The position numbers and the translations under genes were made by a program. From REEB95 sp963785735 (GTDB lineage Bacteria; Pseudomonadota; Alphaproteobacteria; ATCC43930; CGMCC-115725): a stretch of DNA of 64,000 bases. The DNA is taken from assembly GCA_963785735.1 (NCBI GenBank), contig CAWAWJ010000001.1, forward strand, positions 2,108,001 through 2,172,000, in the 5' to 3' direction. The notes below the pieces were generated by a model. It was not told the DNA's origin, did not search any database, and saw nothing but the letters and a program-made list of their open reading frames with translations. This document shows, in pieces, positions 25,617 through 34,415 of the stretch. Each line of letters begins with the position of its first letter. Positions within the stretch are counted from its first letter, which is position 1.

Positions 25617-28600
25617 TTAAATCTCCTGGGCTTCGAGCACGCCGGGAATGGCCGCCACCGATGCGACGAGGCGCGGCGTCACCTTGAAGCCGCCCGGCAG
25701 CGCGATTTCGACCTCGCGCTGGGATTCGAGCGGTACCACCACGCTCACCCGGCCGCGCCCGCCGCCCTCGCCCGCCATCATCGCCTTGAAGGGCGCGAGG
25801 TCCGCGCCCGCGCCCAGCACCACCTTGAGCCCGGCCACGGCGCTCGCCGCCACCTTGTCCAGCGCCTCGAAACGCTGCGCGGTGAGGCGCATGGTGTCGC
25901 CCTCGGTGCGCACATCGGCCGTCACCAGCAGCGGCTGCCCCGATTCCAAGAGCGCGCGGCTGTCGCGCAGCACCTCGGAAAACGCCATCACCTCATAAAC
26001 GCCGCTCATGTCGGAAAGCTGGATGAAGGCGAAGCGGCTGCCGCGCGAAGAGGTGCGCTCCTTGCTGCCGATCACCACCCCGGCGAGCCGGTGGCGCGTG
26101 CCGCCGCCGCCCGCGAGGCGGCGCGGCAGCTCGGCATAAGAGAATATGCCGAGCCGCGCCAGGCTCTTGGCATAGGCGTCGAGCGGATGGCTCGAGAGAT
26201 AAAAACCGATGGCCTCGAATTCCTTTTGCAGCCGCTCGGCCGTGGGCCAGTCGGCCGCCGCCGGCAAGGCGGGCGTGGGCCCCTGCCCGGCCGCGGCACC
26301 GCCGAACAGGCTGACCTGGCCGCTGCCGCGATCGTCGGCCGAGGCGCTCGCGTGGCGCAGCAGCATCTCGATCGCGGCGAAGCTTTGCGCCCGGTTGGGA
26401 CAGAGCGCGTCGAAGGCGCCGGCCTTGATGAGGCTTTCGAACTGGCGGCGGTTGAAGCTCTTGGGGTCGATGCGCCGGGCGAAATCGAACAGATCCTTGA
26501 ACGGGCCGTTGGCCTTGCGCTCCGCCACCGCGGCATCCATGGCCAAGGCGCCCACGCCCTTGACCGCCGCGAGCGCGTAGCGGATGGCCGGGCCGGCCGG
26601 CGTCTCCTCGACCGCGAACACCGGCTTGGAGCGGTTGATGTCGGGCGGCAAAATCCTGATGCCGAGGCGCGAGCATTCCTGGCGGAAGACGTTGAGCTTG
26701 TCGGTGTTGCCGAGATCGAGCGTCATCGAGGCGGCGAGGAATTCGACCGGGTGATTGGCCTTGAGATAGGCCGTCTGATAGCCCACCAGCGCATAGGCCG
26801 CGGCGTGGGATTTGTTGAAGCCGTAACCGGCGAATTTCGCCACCTGCTCGAAAATATGCTCGGCCTGGCCGCCGCCGACGCCGTGCGCCCTTGCGCCGTC
26901 GATGAATTGCCGGCGCTGCGCCTCCATCTCGGACTTGATCTTCTTGCCCATGGCGCGGCGCAGCAGATCGGCCGACCCCAGCGAATAACCCGACAGAACC
27001 TTGGCGATCTCCATCACCTGTTCCTGGTAGATGATGATGCCGTGGGTTTCCTCGAGAATGGGTTCGAGCGAGGGGTGCAGGTATTCCGGTTTTTCCAGCC
27101 CGTGCCGCACGCTGATATAGCGCGGGATGTTTTCCATCGGGCCGGGGCGATAGAGCGCGTTCACCGCGATAATGTCCTCGAAGCGGTCGGGGCGGAGCTT
27201 GCGGAGCATGTCGCGCATGCCGGCGCCTTCGAGCTGGAACACCCCCACCGTGTCGCCGCGGCCGAGGAGTTCGTAGGTCTTGGCGTCGTCGAGCGGCAGC
27301 GTGTCGAGATCGAGCGCGATGCCGCGATCGGCGAGCAGCTCACGCGCGCGGGCCAGCACGGTGAGCGTTTTCAGGCCGAGGAAATCGAACTTCACCAGCC
27401 CGGCCGCCTCGGCGTATTTCATGCTGAATTGCGTGACCGGCATGGAAGAGCGCGGATCGCGGTAAAGCGGCACCAGCTCGTCCAAGGGCCTGTCCCCGAT
27501 GACCACGCCCGCCGCATGGGTCGAGGCGTGGCGGTAAAGCCCTTCCAATTCCAGCGCGATGGTCATGAGCCGGTCCACGGTCTCGTCTTCCTCGCGCATC
27601 TGCTGCAAGGCGGGCTCGGCGTCGATCGCCTGTTGCAGCGTCACCGGCGCCGCCGGGTTGTTGGGCACCAGCTTGCAGATGCGGTCGACCTGGCCGTAGG
27701 GCATGCCGAGCACGCGGCCGACATCGCGCAACACCGCGCGCGCCTGGAGCTTGCCGAAGGTGATGATCTGCGCCACCCGGTCGCTGCCGTAGCGCGCCTG
27801 GACGTGGCGGATGACCTCGTCGCGCCGGTCCTGGCAGAAATCGATGTCGAAATCGGGCATCGACACGCGTTCGGGATTGAGGAAGCGCTCGAACAGCAAG
27901 CCGAAACGCAAGGGATCGAGATCGGTGATGGTGAGCGCCCAGGCCACCACCGAGCCCGCGCCCGAGCCGCGCCCCGGCCCCACCGGTATGCCCTGGGATT
28001 TGGCCCATTGGATGAATTCGGCGACGATGAGGAAATAACCGGCGAAGCCCATGGGGATGATGATGCCGAGCTCGAATTCCAGCCGCTCGCGATAAGGCCG
28101 CGCCGCCTGGGCGCGGGCCGCTTCGTCCATCCCGGGCTCAAAGACCTGGGCTTCGAGCCGAAGCAAGAGACCGGCGAGCGCCGTGGCCTTCAGCTCCTCG
28201 GCCTCGTTGCGCCCCGACTCGCTCTTGAAGGGCGGCAGGATCGGCTCATGCGCCTCGGGCATGAAGGCGCAACGCCGCGCCACCGTTACCGTGTTGTCGA
28301 TGGCCTCGGGCAGATCGGCGAAGGCGATGCGCATTTCCTTGCCCGATTTGAAATAATGCTCGGGCGTCAAACGCCGGCGGTTGGGATCGCCGACGGTCGT
28401 GCCCTGGGCGATGCACAGCAGCACGTCATGCGCCACGTAATCCTCGCGCTTGGCGAAATAGACGTCGTTGGTCGCCACCAGCGGCAGATTGTGCCGGTAG
28501 GCGAGCTCGATCAGCGCCGCTTCGATGCGGTCCTCGGCCGGGATATTGTGGCGCATCAGCTCGACATAAAACCGGCCGGGAAAAATACCGGCGAGGCGCT

Positions 28601-29102
28601 TCAGCATGGCGTGCGCCGCAGCATGCTGGCCCTCGTTGAGGAGCCGCCCGACCGGACCGCCGGGACTCCCGGAAAGACAGATCAGCCCCTCGCTCAAGCC
28701 TTCGAGCGCGCCCAGATCGATCTGCGGCGTTTCGCCCGCGCCCGTCTCGATGTGCGATTTGCTCACCAGTTTTAAAAGATTCCGGTAACCCGCCGGGCTT
28801 TGCACCAGCAGCACCACCGGATCGGGCGGCAGCGCCGGGCCGGTGCGCGCGGTGATGCGGCCATTGCCTTCGCTTTCCGCGCGCCGTAGCCCCAACTCGC
28901 AACCGATGATCGGCTGCACCCCCGATTCGGCGGCGGCCATAGCGAATTCCAGCGCGCCGAAAAGATTGCCCGAGTCGGTCATGGCCACCGCCGGCATGGC
29001 GTGGCGGCGGCACAGCTCGATCAGATCCTTGATCTTGATCGCCCCCGCCGAAAGCGAATAGGCCGAATGGGCGCGCAGATGGATGAAATCGGGAGGCGTC
29101 AT
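25617..29102 (-). CDS. dnaE: DNA polymerase III subunit alpha
   Basis: The replicative polymerase catalytic subunit, 1161 residues, normal for DnaE1. Domains in order: N-terminal PHP domain (FIHLRAHSAYSLSAGAIKIKDL), the C-family polymerase palm with the catalytic aspartates in MPDFDIDF (about residue 415) and QARYGSDRVAQIITFGKLQARAV, fingers with FQLEGAGMRDMLRKLRPD and YRPGPMENIP, a helix-hairpin-helix region, and an OB domain near the C-terminus (RHRLAGVVIGSKERTS...). It is downstream of the lolC/lolD locus in the same direction, separated by the mazEF module and a hypothetical gene. Confidence 0.98.
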   Translation of the reverse strand: MTPPDFIHLRAHSAYSLSAGAIKIKDLIELCRRHAMPAVAMTDSGNLFGALEFAMAAAESGVQPIIGCELGLRRAESEGNGRITARTGPALPPDPVVLLVQSPAGYRNLLKLVSKSHIETGAGETPQIDLGALEGLSEGLICLSGSPGGPVGRLLNEGQHAAAHAMLKRLAGIFPGRFYVELMRHNIPAEDRIEAALIELAYRHNLPLVATNDVYFAKREDYVAHDVLLCIAQGTTVGDPNRRRLTPEHYFKSGKEMRIAFADLPEAIDNTVTVARRCAFMPEAHEPILPPFKSESGRNEAEELKATALAGLLLRLEAQVFEPGMDEAARAQAARPYRERLEFELGIIIPMGFAGYFLIVAEFIQWAKSQGIPVGPGRGSGAGSVVAWALTITDLDPLRFGLLFERFLNPERVSMPDFDIDFCQDRRDEVIRHVQARYGSDRVAQIITFGKLQARAVLRDVGRVLGMPYGQVDRICKLVPNNPAAPVTLQQAIDAEPALQQMREEDETVDRLMTIALELEGLYRHASTHAAGVVIGDRPLDELVPLYRDPRSSMPVTQFSMKYAEAAGLVKFDFLGLKTLTVLARARELLADRGIALDLDTLPLDDAKTYELLGRGDTVGVFQLEGAGMRDMLRKLRPDRFEDIIAVNALYRPGPMENIPRYISVRHGLEKPEYLHPSLEPILEETHGIIIYQEQVMEIAKVLSGYSLGSADLLRRAMGKKIKSEMEAQRRQFIDGARAHGVGGGQAEHIFEQVAKFAGYGFNKSHAAAYALVGYQTAYLKANHPVEFLAASMTLDLGNTDKLNVFRQECSRLGIRILPPDINRSKPVFAVEETPAGPAIRYALAAVKGVGALAMDAAVAERKANGPFKDLFDFARRIDPKSFNRRQFESLIKAGAFDALCPNRAQSFAAIEMLLRHASASADDRGSGQVSLFGGAAAGQGPTPALPAAADWPTAERLQKEFEAIGFYLSSHPLDAYAKSLARLGIFSYAELPRRLAGGGGTRHRLAGVVIGSKERTSSRGSRFAFIQLSDMSGVYEVMAFSEVLRDSRALLESGQPLLVTADVRTEGDTMRLTAQRFEALDKVAASAVAGLKVVLGAGADLAPFKAMMAGEGGGRGRVSVVVPLESQREVEIALPGGFKVTPRLVASVAAIPGVLEAQEI

Positions 29103-29148
29103 GGGAGGCTCAGCTTGTCACAGCGGACGCTGCCTTCAAAGCAAGTCT

Positions 29149-29754
29149 TCAGGCTTTGCCGTTTCCGCCGCCGGGCTGGAGTCCGGGGAAAATTGGCTTC
29201 GTTTCGCAGTTTTCATGTTTGCCGGGCGGCGAGGCGCCATCAGAGATTCCATCGAGTCCCTCGACATCGACCATGATCGGCGGCAACACCGTCTCGCCGC
29301 GGCGGCGCGCCTGACGGCGCTCCAACTGGGCATGGGCGCGGCGCAGCGCGCGGTCGATCGCCGCCTCATAGCGCGACAGCGTCACCATCTCCGCCGAGAC
29401 GCGGCCGAACGACCCACCGAGCGTGGGCTCGTTGCCGTATTGGCGCCACTCGCTGGCGGCATTATTGACGACTGAGGCCTCGGCGCGACACGCCCGCCGC
29501 AGCCGCCAGGCGCAGAGCACGATGCGCTCGGCCAGTTCTTCCTCGGCCGCATCGGCCGGATCGAGCGCCGCGCGCAGCCCATCATGGAATTGCGTGAAAT
29601 CCCGCGCCTGCTCGTCGAACAGGACCACTTGCTCGGCCGTGAGACCATGGCGCAGCGCATTGCGTGACGCCGCCGCCTTGCCTTCCGCCGTCTTGGGACC
29701 GCTGCTGTGGGCGGCGTTGCGCCGGTTCGCCGTAATCTGGGCTTCGCTGGACAA
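29149..29754 (-). CDS. hypothetical protein with N-terminal NRRNA...GKAAASRNALRHGLT motif
   Basis: A 201-residue protein. The start is a TTG at 29754 with a perfect AGGAGG (29761–29766) seven bases upstream; longer frames run into AT-rich promoter DNA. The N-terminus ITANRRNAAHSSGPKTAEGKAAASRNALRHGLTA matches a motif shared by many uncharacterised bacterial proteins, where it recurs as NRxNAxxSTGPxTxxGK. The rest is helical and arginine/alanine-rich (ERIVLCAWRLRRACRAEASV, YEAAIDRALRRAHAQLERRQARRR), ending in a disordered tail. It resembles DNA-associated proteins of unknown function. It diverges from mazEF. Confidence 0.72.
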   Translation of the reverse strand: MSSEAQITANRRNAAHSSGPKTAEGKAAASRNALRHGLTAEQVVLFDEQARDFTQFHDGLRAALDPADAAEEELAERIVLCAWRLRRACRAEASVVNNAASEWRQYGNEPTLGGSFGRVSAEMVTLSRYEAAIDRALRRAHAQLERRQARRRGETVLPPIMVDVEGLDGISDGASPPGKHENCETKPIFPGLQPGGGNGKA

Positions 29755-29765
29755 TTCTAGCCTCC

Positions 29766-29804
29766 TGTACGCATGTATGTTAAATACGTATATATATGCG
29801 TACA
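29766..29804. promoter_or_regulatory. inverted repeat TGTACGCAT / ATGCGTACA between divergent genes
   Basis: Nine-base perfect arms at 29766–29774 and 29796–29804 with a 21-base AT-rich spacer (TATATATA-like). The left arm abuts the AGGAGG of the minus-strand hypothetical gene, so a protein bound here would cover its translation start region and probably its promoter. The spacing fits a dimer-of-dimers or two half-sites. The regulator is unknown. Confidence 0.4.
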
Positions 29805-29865
29805 TCAATGTCTTGTTGTCAAGCGCGGGATGGGAAACGCCCTTGCCCATGACGACGGGCAATAC

Positions 29866-29883
29866 TAGGTTACATGTAACCTA
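29866..29883. promoter_or_regulatory. 18-bp perfect palindrome upstream of mazEF, likely autoregulatory operator
   Basis: TAGGTTACATGTAACCTA is a perfect 18-bp palindrome, 15 bases before the antitoxin ATG and just before its ribosome binding site (GGAGAG). Type II antitoxins commonly repress their own operon by binding palindromes in this position, so it is the natural operator candidate for the MazE-family antitoxin. Confidence 0.55.
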
Positions 29884-29898
29884 CGGAGAGAACCCGCC

Positions 29899-30144
29899 AT
29901 GCCGCCCACATCGAGGTTGAAGCCGCAACGGCCGAAGCGAGCCTCGTCGCGCGACAAGGTGCGCAACCATCGCGCGCGCCTGCGCGCCAAGGGGCTTCGC
30001 CTTATCCAGATTTGGGTCCCCGATACCCGTTCGCCGGAATTCGCCGCCGAGGCGCACCGGCAATCGCTCGCCGTTGCGAACAGCCCGCACGCCAAGGAAG
30101 ATCAAGACTTCATCGACGCAATCTCCGAGTGGAACAGCGCGTGA
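29899..30144 (+). CDS. antitoxin of MazE family (DUF3018 type)
   Basis: An 81-residue basic antitoxin. The middle carries RNHRARLRAKGLRLIQIWVPDTRSPEFAAEAHRQSLAVA, the signature of the DUF3018 MazE-like family found beside PemK/MazF toxins. The C-terminus ends EDQDFIDAISEWNSA, an acidic segment likely to occupy the toxin surface. The stop codon overlaps the toxin start (GTGA). Unlike classic MazE, no AbrB-type sequence is obvious; DNA binding is inferred from family behaviour and from the palindrome just upstream. Confidence 0.88.
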   Translation: MPPTSRLKPQRPKRASSRDKVRNHRARLRAKGLRLIQIWVPDTRSPEFAAEAHRQSLAVANSPHAKEDQDFIDAISEWNSA

Positions 30145-30470
30145 AGCGCGGCGAAATCTGGACCGTTGCCGACGGCCCAGACTATGCGGGAAAACCCCGT
30201 CCCGCCGTGATCCTTCAAGACGACCGCTTTGACGCGACGGACTCCGTCACTATTTGCGGATTCACCACCAACCCGACAGGGTCCCCCTTGTTCCGGATAC
30301 AAGTCGCGCCGAATGCGGAGAATGGATTGCGGACGGCCGCGCGGCTGATGGTCGACAAGATCGCGACCGTTCCCAGGACAAAAGTCGGCGCCCGGATCGG
30401 GCGTCTCGCCGACGCCGATATTCTGCAACTGGATCGTGCCGTTCTGGTCTTCCTCGGCCTCGCCGACTGA
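30141..30470 (+). CDS. PemK/MazF family mRNA-interferase toxin
   Basis: A 109-residue endoribonuclease-type toxin. It starts with GTG 30141 (MKRGEIWTVADGPDYAGKPRPAVILQDD), the family start motif containing RGEIW and KPRPAVI. The central FTTNPTGSPLFRIQV and ARLMVDKIATVPRTKVGARIGRLADADI strands follow, with the conserved arginine and serine/threonine of the active site. It is translationally coupled to the antitoxin by the GTGA overlap. The module sits between lolD and a hypothetical gene, next to dnaE, within otherwise conserved gene order. Confidence 0.93.
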   Translation: MKRGEIWTVADGPDYAGKPRPAVILQDDRFDATDSVTICGFTTNPTGSPLFRIQVAPNAENGLRTAARLMVDKIATVPRTKVGARIGRLADADILQLDRAVLVFLGLAD

Positions 30471-30484
30471 GCGCCCGAGGGTAA

Positions 30485-31165
30485 TCACCCGGCGGTGACG
30501 AGTCCGTCCTCGATCTTGAGGATGCGGTCGAGGCGCTTGGCGAGATCGAGATTATGCGTGGCGATGAGCGCGGCGAGGCCGGTGCCGCGCACCAGCTTCA
30601 ACAACACGCTCAATACCTCGTCGGAGGTGGCGTGGTCGAGATTGCCGGTCGGCTCGTCGCCCAAGAGCAGCCTTGGCTTGTTGGCCAATGCCCGGACCAG
30701 GGCGGCGCGTTGCTGCTCGCCGCCCGAGAGCCGCGCCGGACGGTGGAGGGATCGAGGCGTGAGCCCCACCTGCCCCAACAGCTCCATGGCGCGCGCATGG
30801 GCGGTTCCACGCGGAACACCGGCGATCATCTGCGGCAGCATGACGTTCTCCACCGCCGAGAATTCCGGCAGCAGATGGTGGAACTGATAGACGAAGCCGA
30901 TCTCGCCGCGGCGGACGAGCGTTCGTTCCTCGTCGCCCATCTTGCCGCAATCGCGGCCGTTCAAGAGCACCTGGCCGCCATCGGGGCGCTCCAATAATCC
31001 CGCCACGTGGAGAAGGGTCGATTTGCCCGCGCCCGAAGGCCCGACCAGGGCCACGATCTCGCCGGGATTCAAGGCCAGCGAGGCGCCGCGCAGCACCGGC
31101 AGGTTTTTCCCCGCCTGCTTGAAGATGCGCTCCACATTGCGCAGCGCCAGCGCCGGCTCACTCAT
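30485..31165 (-). CDS. lolD: lipoprotein-releasing system ATP-binding protein
   Basis: The ATPase of the LolCDE complex, which extracts mature lipoproteins from the inner membrane for transfer to the outer membrane. Motifs: Walker A GPSGAGKST, Q-loop FVYQFHHLLPEFSAVENVMLP (FQFHHLLPEF-type, a LolD hallmark), signature LSGGEQQR, Walker B LLLGDEPTGNLD and switch histidine ATHNLDLA. ATG 31165 (MSEPALAL) gives 226 residues; a GTG at 31174 overlaps the lolC stop and is an alternative. It is translated with the upstream permease gene. Confidence 0.95.
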   Translation of the reverse strand: MSEPALALRNVERIFKQAGKNLPVLRGASLALNPGEIVALVGPSGAGKSTLLHVAGLLERPDGGQVLLNGRDCGKMGDEERTLVRRGEIGFVYQFHHLLPEFSAVENVMLPQMIAGVPRGTAHARAMELLGQVGLTPRSLHRPARLSGGEQQRAALVRALANKPRLLLGDEPTGNLDHATSDEVLSVLLKLVRGTGLAALIATHNLDLAKRLDRILKIEDGLVTAG

Positions 31166-31170
31166 GGCGC

Positions 31171-32419
31171 TCACTCATAACGCAGGGCCTCGACTGGATC
31201 GAGCCGCGCCGCCCGCCACGACGGATACAATGTGGCGAGGAAGGACAGGCCGAAGGCGATCGCCACCACCGTCGCCACTTCGTAGGGATCGACCCGCGCC
31301 GGGATTTGGGTGAGGAAATAGATCTCGGACGAGAACAGATCGGTGCCGATGATGGCCTGGACCACCTGGCGGATTTGCTCGATATGCCAGGCGAATTCGA
31401 CCCCCAGCACCAGCCCGGCGATCGTGCCGAGGAAGCCGATCGAGGCGCCGCTCAACATGAAGATGCGCAAAATCATGCCTTGAGTCGCGCCCATGGTGCG
31501 CAGGATCGCGATATCGCGCCCCTTGTCCTTCACCAGCATGATCATGCTCGAGACGATGTTGAACGCCGCCACCACGATGATGAGCGTCAGGATCAGGAAC
31601 ATTACGTTGCGCTCGACCTCGACCGCGTTGAAAAAGGAGAGGTTGTTGCGCTGCCAGTCGAAGACGCGGACGCTCGGCCCGAGCGATAAGCGCGATCTCG
31701 CGGTCGAAATGCTGGACGTCGTCGGGGTTGGTGACGAACACCTCGATCTGCGACACCGCGTTGGCGGGCAGGTTGAAGAAAACCTGCGCCGCCGGCAGCG
31801 GCATGAAGACGACGCCGCTGTCGTATTCGTACATGCCGACATTGAAGGTGCCGGCGACGCGATAAGCCTTGATGCGCGGCACGGTGCCGAAGGCGGTGGC
31901 CGTGCCCTGAGGCGAGATCAGGGTGATGCTGTCGCCCGGCTTGACGCCGAGCTTGAAGGCGAGCCGCTCGCCGATCAGCACCACGTCGCCCTTGAACCCG
32001 TCGAGCGATCCAGATGAGAGCTTGCTCGATATGGTCTGCTGTTCCTGCAAATCCTCGGGCGAGAGGCCGCGCACCAGCACGCCCGAAGCCTGGTTGCGCG
32101 ATGTGGCCATCACCTGGCCCTCGATGGTCGGCCGCGCCGCGGTGATGCCGGGCAAGGCGCGCAGCTTTCGCGCAAGATCGCCGTAATCGGTCATCGGCCC
32201 GGCATCCGAATAAACGCTGACATGGCCGTTGAACCCCAATATCCGGCCCAACAGCTCGGCGCGGAAGCCGCCCATCACCGACATGGTGATGATGAGCGTG
32301 GCGACGCCCAGCATGATGCCCAAAAGCGAGAAGATGGCGATGACCGAGACGAAGCCTTCCTGGCGCCGCGCGCGCAGATAACGGAAGGCGACCATGCGTT
32401 CGAAGGCGCCCAGGATCAT
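31171..32419 (-). CDS. lipoprotein-releasing system permease LolC/LolE, frame interrupted once
   Basis: The inner-membrane permease partner of LolD. N-terminal half: FRYLRARRQEGFVSVIAIFSLLGIMLGVATLIITMSVMGGF, then a periplasmic domain with TIEGQVMATSRNQASGVLVRG. C-terminal half: FDWQRNNLSFFNAVEVERNVMFLILTLIIVVAAFNIVSSMIMLVKDKGRDIAILRTMGAT and a final helix pair ending DPVEALRYE. The two halves lie in different frames, switching near 31687, where the minus strand has an extra T (GCGCTTATCG). Removing it gives 415 residues, exactly LolC length. Alphaproteobacteria often have a single permease serving both LolC and LolE roles. Confidence 0.9.
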
Positions 32420-32432
32420 CGGCGGTTTTCCA

Positions 32433-33743
32433 TCATGGCTTCCCCAAAATCCTGTTGAGCGCGGCGTCCGGGGCCAATTCCTGCTTGGCGCCGCTCTTGC
32501 GGTTCTTCAATTCGACCACGCCCTTTTCCAAGCCGCGCGGGCCGATGACGATCTGCCAGGGCAGACCGATCAGGTCCATGGCGGCGAATTTGGCGCCGGC
32601 GGATTCGTCGCGGTCGTCATAGAGCGTCTCGACCCCGGCGCGGTTGAGCTTGGCGTAGAGATCGTCCGCGGCCGCCGCGCATTTGGCGTCTCCCGCGCGC
32701 AGATTGACGAGGCCGGCCGAAAAGGGCGCGACGCTTTCCGGCCAGATGATTCCCGCATTGTCATGGTTGGCTTCGATTATGGCGCCGACAAGGCGCGAAA
32801 CGCCGATGCCGTAGGAGCCCATCTCGACCAAGACGCTCTCGCCCTTGGGCCCGGCGACACTCGCCTTCATCGGCTTCGAATATTTGGTGCCGAAATAGAA
32901 CAGCTGGCCCACTTCGATGCCGCGCGCCGAGCGGCGGCGCGCTTCGGGAACCCGGTCGAACGCGGCCGGGTCGTGTTTCTCGTCGGTCGCGGCGTACCAT
33001 TTGAGGAGAAAATCCTGGACCGTCGGGCTCACCGGATCGATGGCGCTTTCGTCGAGCCCTTCGATGTCGCTGTCGAAATAGAGCTGGCTCTCGCCGGTAT
33101 CCGCCTGGACGTGGAATTCGTGGGAGAGATCGCCGCCGATCGGGCCGGTGGCGGCGCGCACCGGAATCGGCTTCAGGCCCATGCGCTTGAACGTCTTCAT
33201 GTAGGCCACGAACATCTTGAAATAGGAGACAATCGCGCCCGCCTTGTCGAGGTCGAAGGAATAATTGTCCTTCATCAGAAATTCGCGCCCGCGCATGACG
33301 CCGAAGCGCGGCCGCACCTCGTCGCGGAATTTCCATTGGATGTGATAGAGATTCTTGGGCAGGTCGCGGTAGCTTTTGACCCCGTTGCGGAAGATGTCGG
33401 TGATGAGCTCCTCGTTGGTGGGCCCATAGAGCATCTCGCGCTTGTGCCGGTCGGTGATGCGCAGCATCTCCTCGCCGTAATCCTTGTAGCGCCCGCTTTC
33501 CTGCCACAGCTCGGCCGGCTGGACGGTGGGCATGAGCAATTCCAACGCCCCGGTGGCGTCCTGCTCCTCGCGCACGATCCGCTCGACCTTCTGGAGGACG
33601 CGGAAGCCGAGCGGCAGCCAGGTATAGATCCCCGAGGCCGATTGCCGGATCATGCCGGCGCGCAGCATCAGCCGGTGGGAGACGATCTGCGCCTCGCTCG
33701 GATTCTCCTTCAAGAGCGGCAGGAAATACTGGGAGAGGCGCAT
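32433..33743 (-). CDS. proS: prolyl-tRNA synthetase (short alphaproteobacterial form)
   Basis: A class II aminoacyl-tRNA synthetase charging tRNA-Pro. The 436 residues lack the editing insertion domain found in the 570-residue bacterial form, as is normal for alphaproteobacteria. Motif 1 is near GMIRQSASGIYTWLPLG, motif 2 is FRDEVRPRFGVMRGREFLMKDNYSFD, and motif 3 is SYGIGVSRLVGAIIEA. A C-terminal anticodon-binding domain follows (WQIVIGPRGLEKGVVELKNRKSG). It precedes lolC in the conserved order. Confidence 0.97.
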   Translation of the reverse strand: MRLSQYFLPLLKENPSEAQIVSHRLMLRAGMIRQSASGIYTWLPLGFRVLQKVERIVREEQDATGALELLMPTVQPAELWQESGRYKDYGEEMLRITDRHKREMLYGPTNEELITDIFRNGVKSYRDLPKNLYHIQWKFRDEVRPRFGVMRGREFLMKDNYSFDLDKAGAIVSYFKMFVAYMKTFKRMGLKPIPVRAATGPIGGDLSHEFHVQADTGESQLYFDSDIEGLDESAIDPVSPTVQDFLLKWYAATDEKHDPAAFDRVPEARRRSARGIEVGQLFYFGTKYSKPMKASVAGPKGESVLVEMGSYGIGVSRLVGAIIEANHDNAGIIWPESVAPFSAGLVNLRAGDAKCAAAADDLYAKLNRAGVETLYDDRDESAGAKFAAMDLIGLPWQIVIGPRGLEKGVVELKNRKSGAKQELAPDAALNRILGKP

Positions 33744-33829
33744 CGCGACTCGGACGCTGTTGTTGGGCGCCGCACTCTAGCCGAAGGCCGGGCGATGCGC
33801 CAAGGAAGCCGATCCGGCTGGCGCGCGGC

Positions 33830-34414
33830 TTATTTTTTGGCCCGGGATTTCCCGGTCTTGGATTTCCCGGTCTTGGATTTCCTGGCCCGCCACGGCGCGC
33901 GCCGCCCGATGCGGCGGTGGACCGGACAGCCCGGCACATGCGCGCCGGGCAGATAGCCGAGACTCATCAGGAACTCGCCCACGATCTCGCCGCCAGTGAA
34001 GCGGAAGGTTTCGCGGAAGAGCTCGACCCAGGCGGCTTTGGAGCGCGGGTGATGGGCGTCGAGCCAATCGCTGAAGGAGCCGTGGCTTTGGCGGATCGCC
34101 TGGAGCCTTTTGGCGTTGTCGATCGCGGCGGCCACTTTGAGCCGGTTGCGGATGATGCCGGCGTCGGCGAGCAGGCGTTTCACGTCCTTGGGCCCGAACG
34201 CCGCCACCTTGTCGATGTCGAATCCCCGATAGGCCTTTTGGAAGGCCGCGCGTTTCTTCAACACGGTGAGCCAGGAAAGCCCGGCCTGGTTGATCTCCAG
34301 CACCAGGCGCTCGAACAGCACCGCGTCCTCGCGCGCCGGGAAGCCGTATTCCCGGTCGTGATAGGGGCCGTGGAATTCATGGCCGGGCGCCAGCCGGCAA
34401 TAAGCCGCGCTCAT
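33830..34414 (-). CDS. tag: DNA-3-methyladenine glycosylase I, with repetitive C-terminal tail
   Basis: A base-excision glycosylase removing 3-methyladenine from alkylated DNA. Zinc-ligand residues match the family: C6 and the histidine in YHDREYG near the N-terminus, and H and C in GAHVPGCPVHRR near the end. The helix-hairpin-helix region WLTVLKKRAAFQKAYRGFD, DAGIIRNRLKV and the ETFRFTGGEIVGEFLMSLGY block are conserved. The 194-residue protein ends in a lysine-rich repeat (KSKTGKSKTGKS) coded by a 15-bp DNA repeat. ATG 34414 lies one base after the stop of the upstream DUF1467 gene. Confidence 0.94.
   Translation of the reverse strand: MSAAYCRLAPGHEFHGPYHDREYGFPAREDAVLFERLVLEINQAGLSWLTVLKKRAAFQKAYRGFDIDKVAAFGPKDVKRLLADAGIIRNRLKVAAAIDNAKRLQAIRQSHGSFSDWLDAHHPRSKAAWVELFRETFRFTGGEIVGEFLMSLGYLPGAHVPGCPVHRRIGRRAPWRARKSKTGKSKTGKSRAKK
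33846..33885. repeat. 15-bp tandem repeat inside the 3' end of tag
   Basis: GATTTCCCGGTCTTG occurs at 33846–33860 and 33861–33875, followed by a partial third copy (33876–33885). On the coding strand it specifies repeated KSKTG, so length changes of the repeat stay in frame. Confidence 0.8.
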
Positions 34415-34415
34415 C

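Noticed and set aside
26091..28775. 894-codon open frame antisense to dnaE
   Set aside because: High-GC shadow of the dnaE frame; arginine/histidine/glycine-rich composition, no domain, and dnaE is unambiguous.
29149..30470. Mobile element carrying mazEF
   Set aside because: No transposase, integrase, terminal repeats or target duplication visible.
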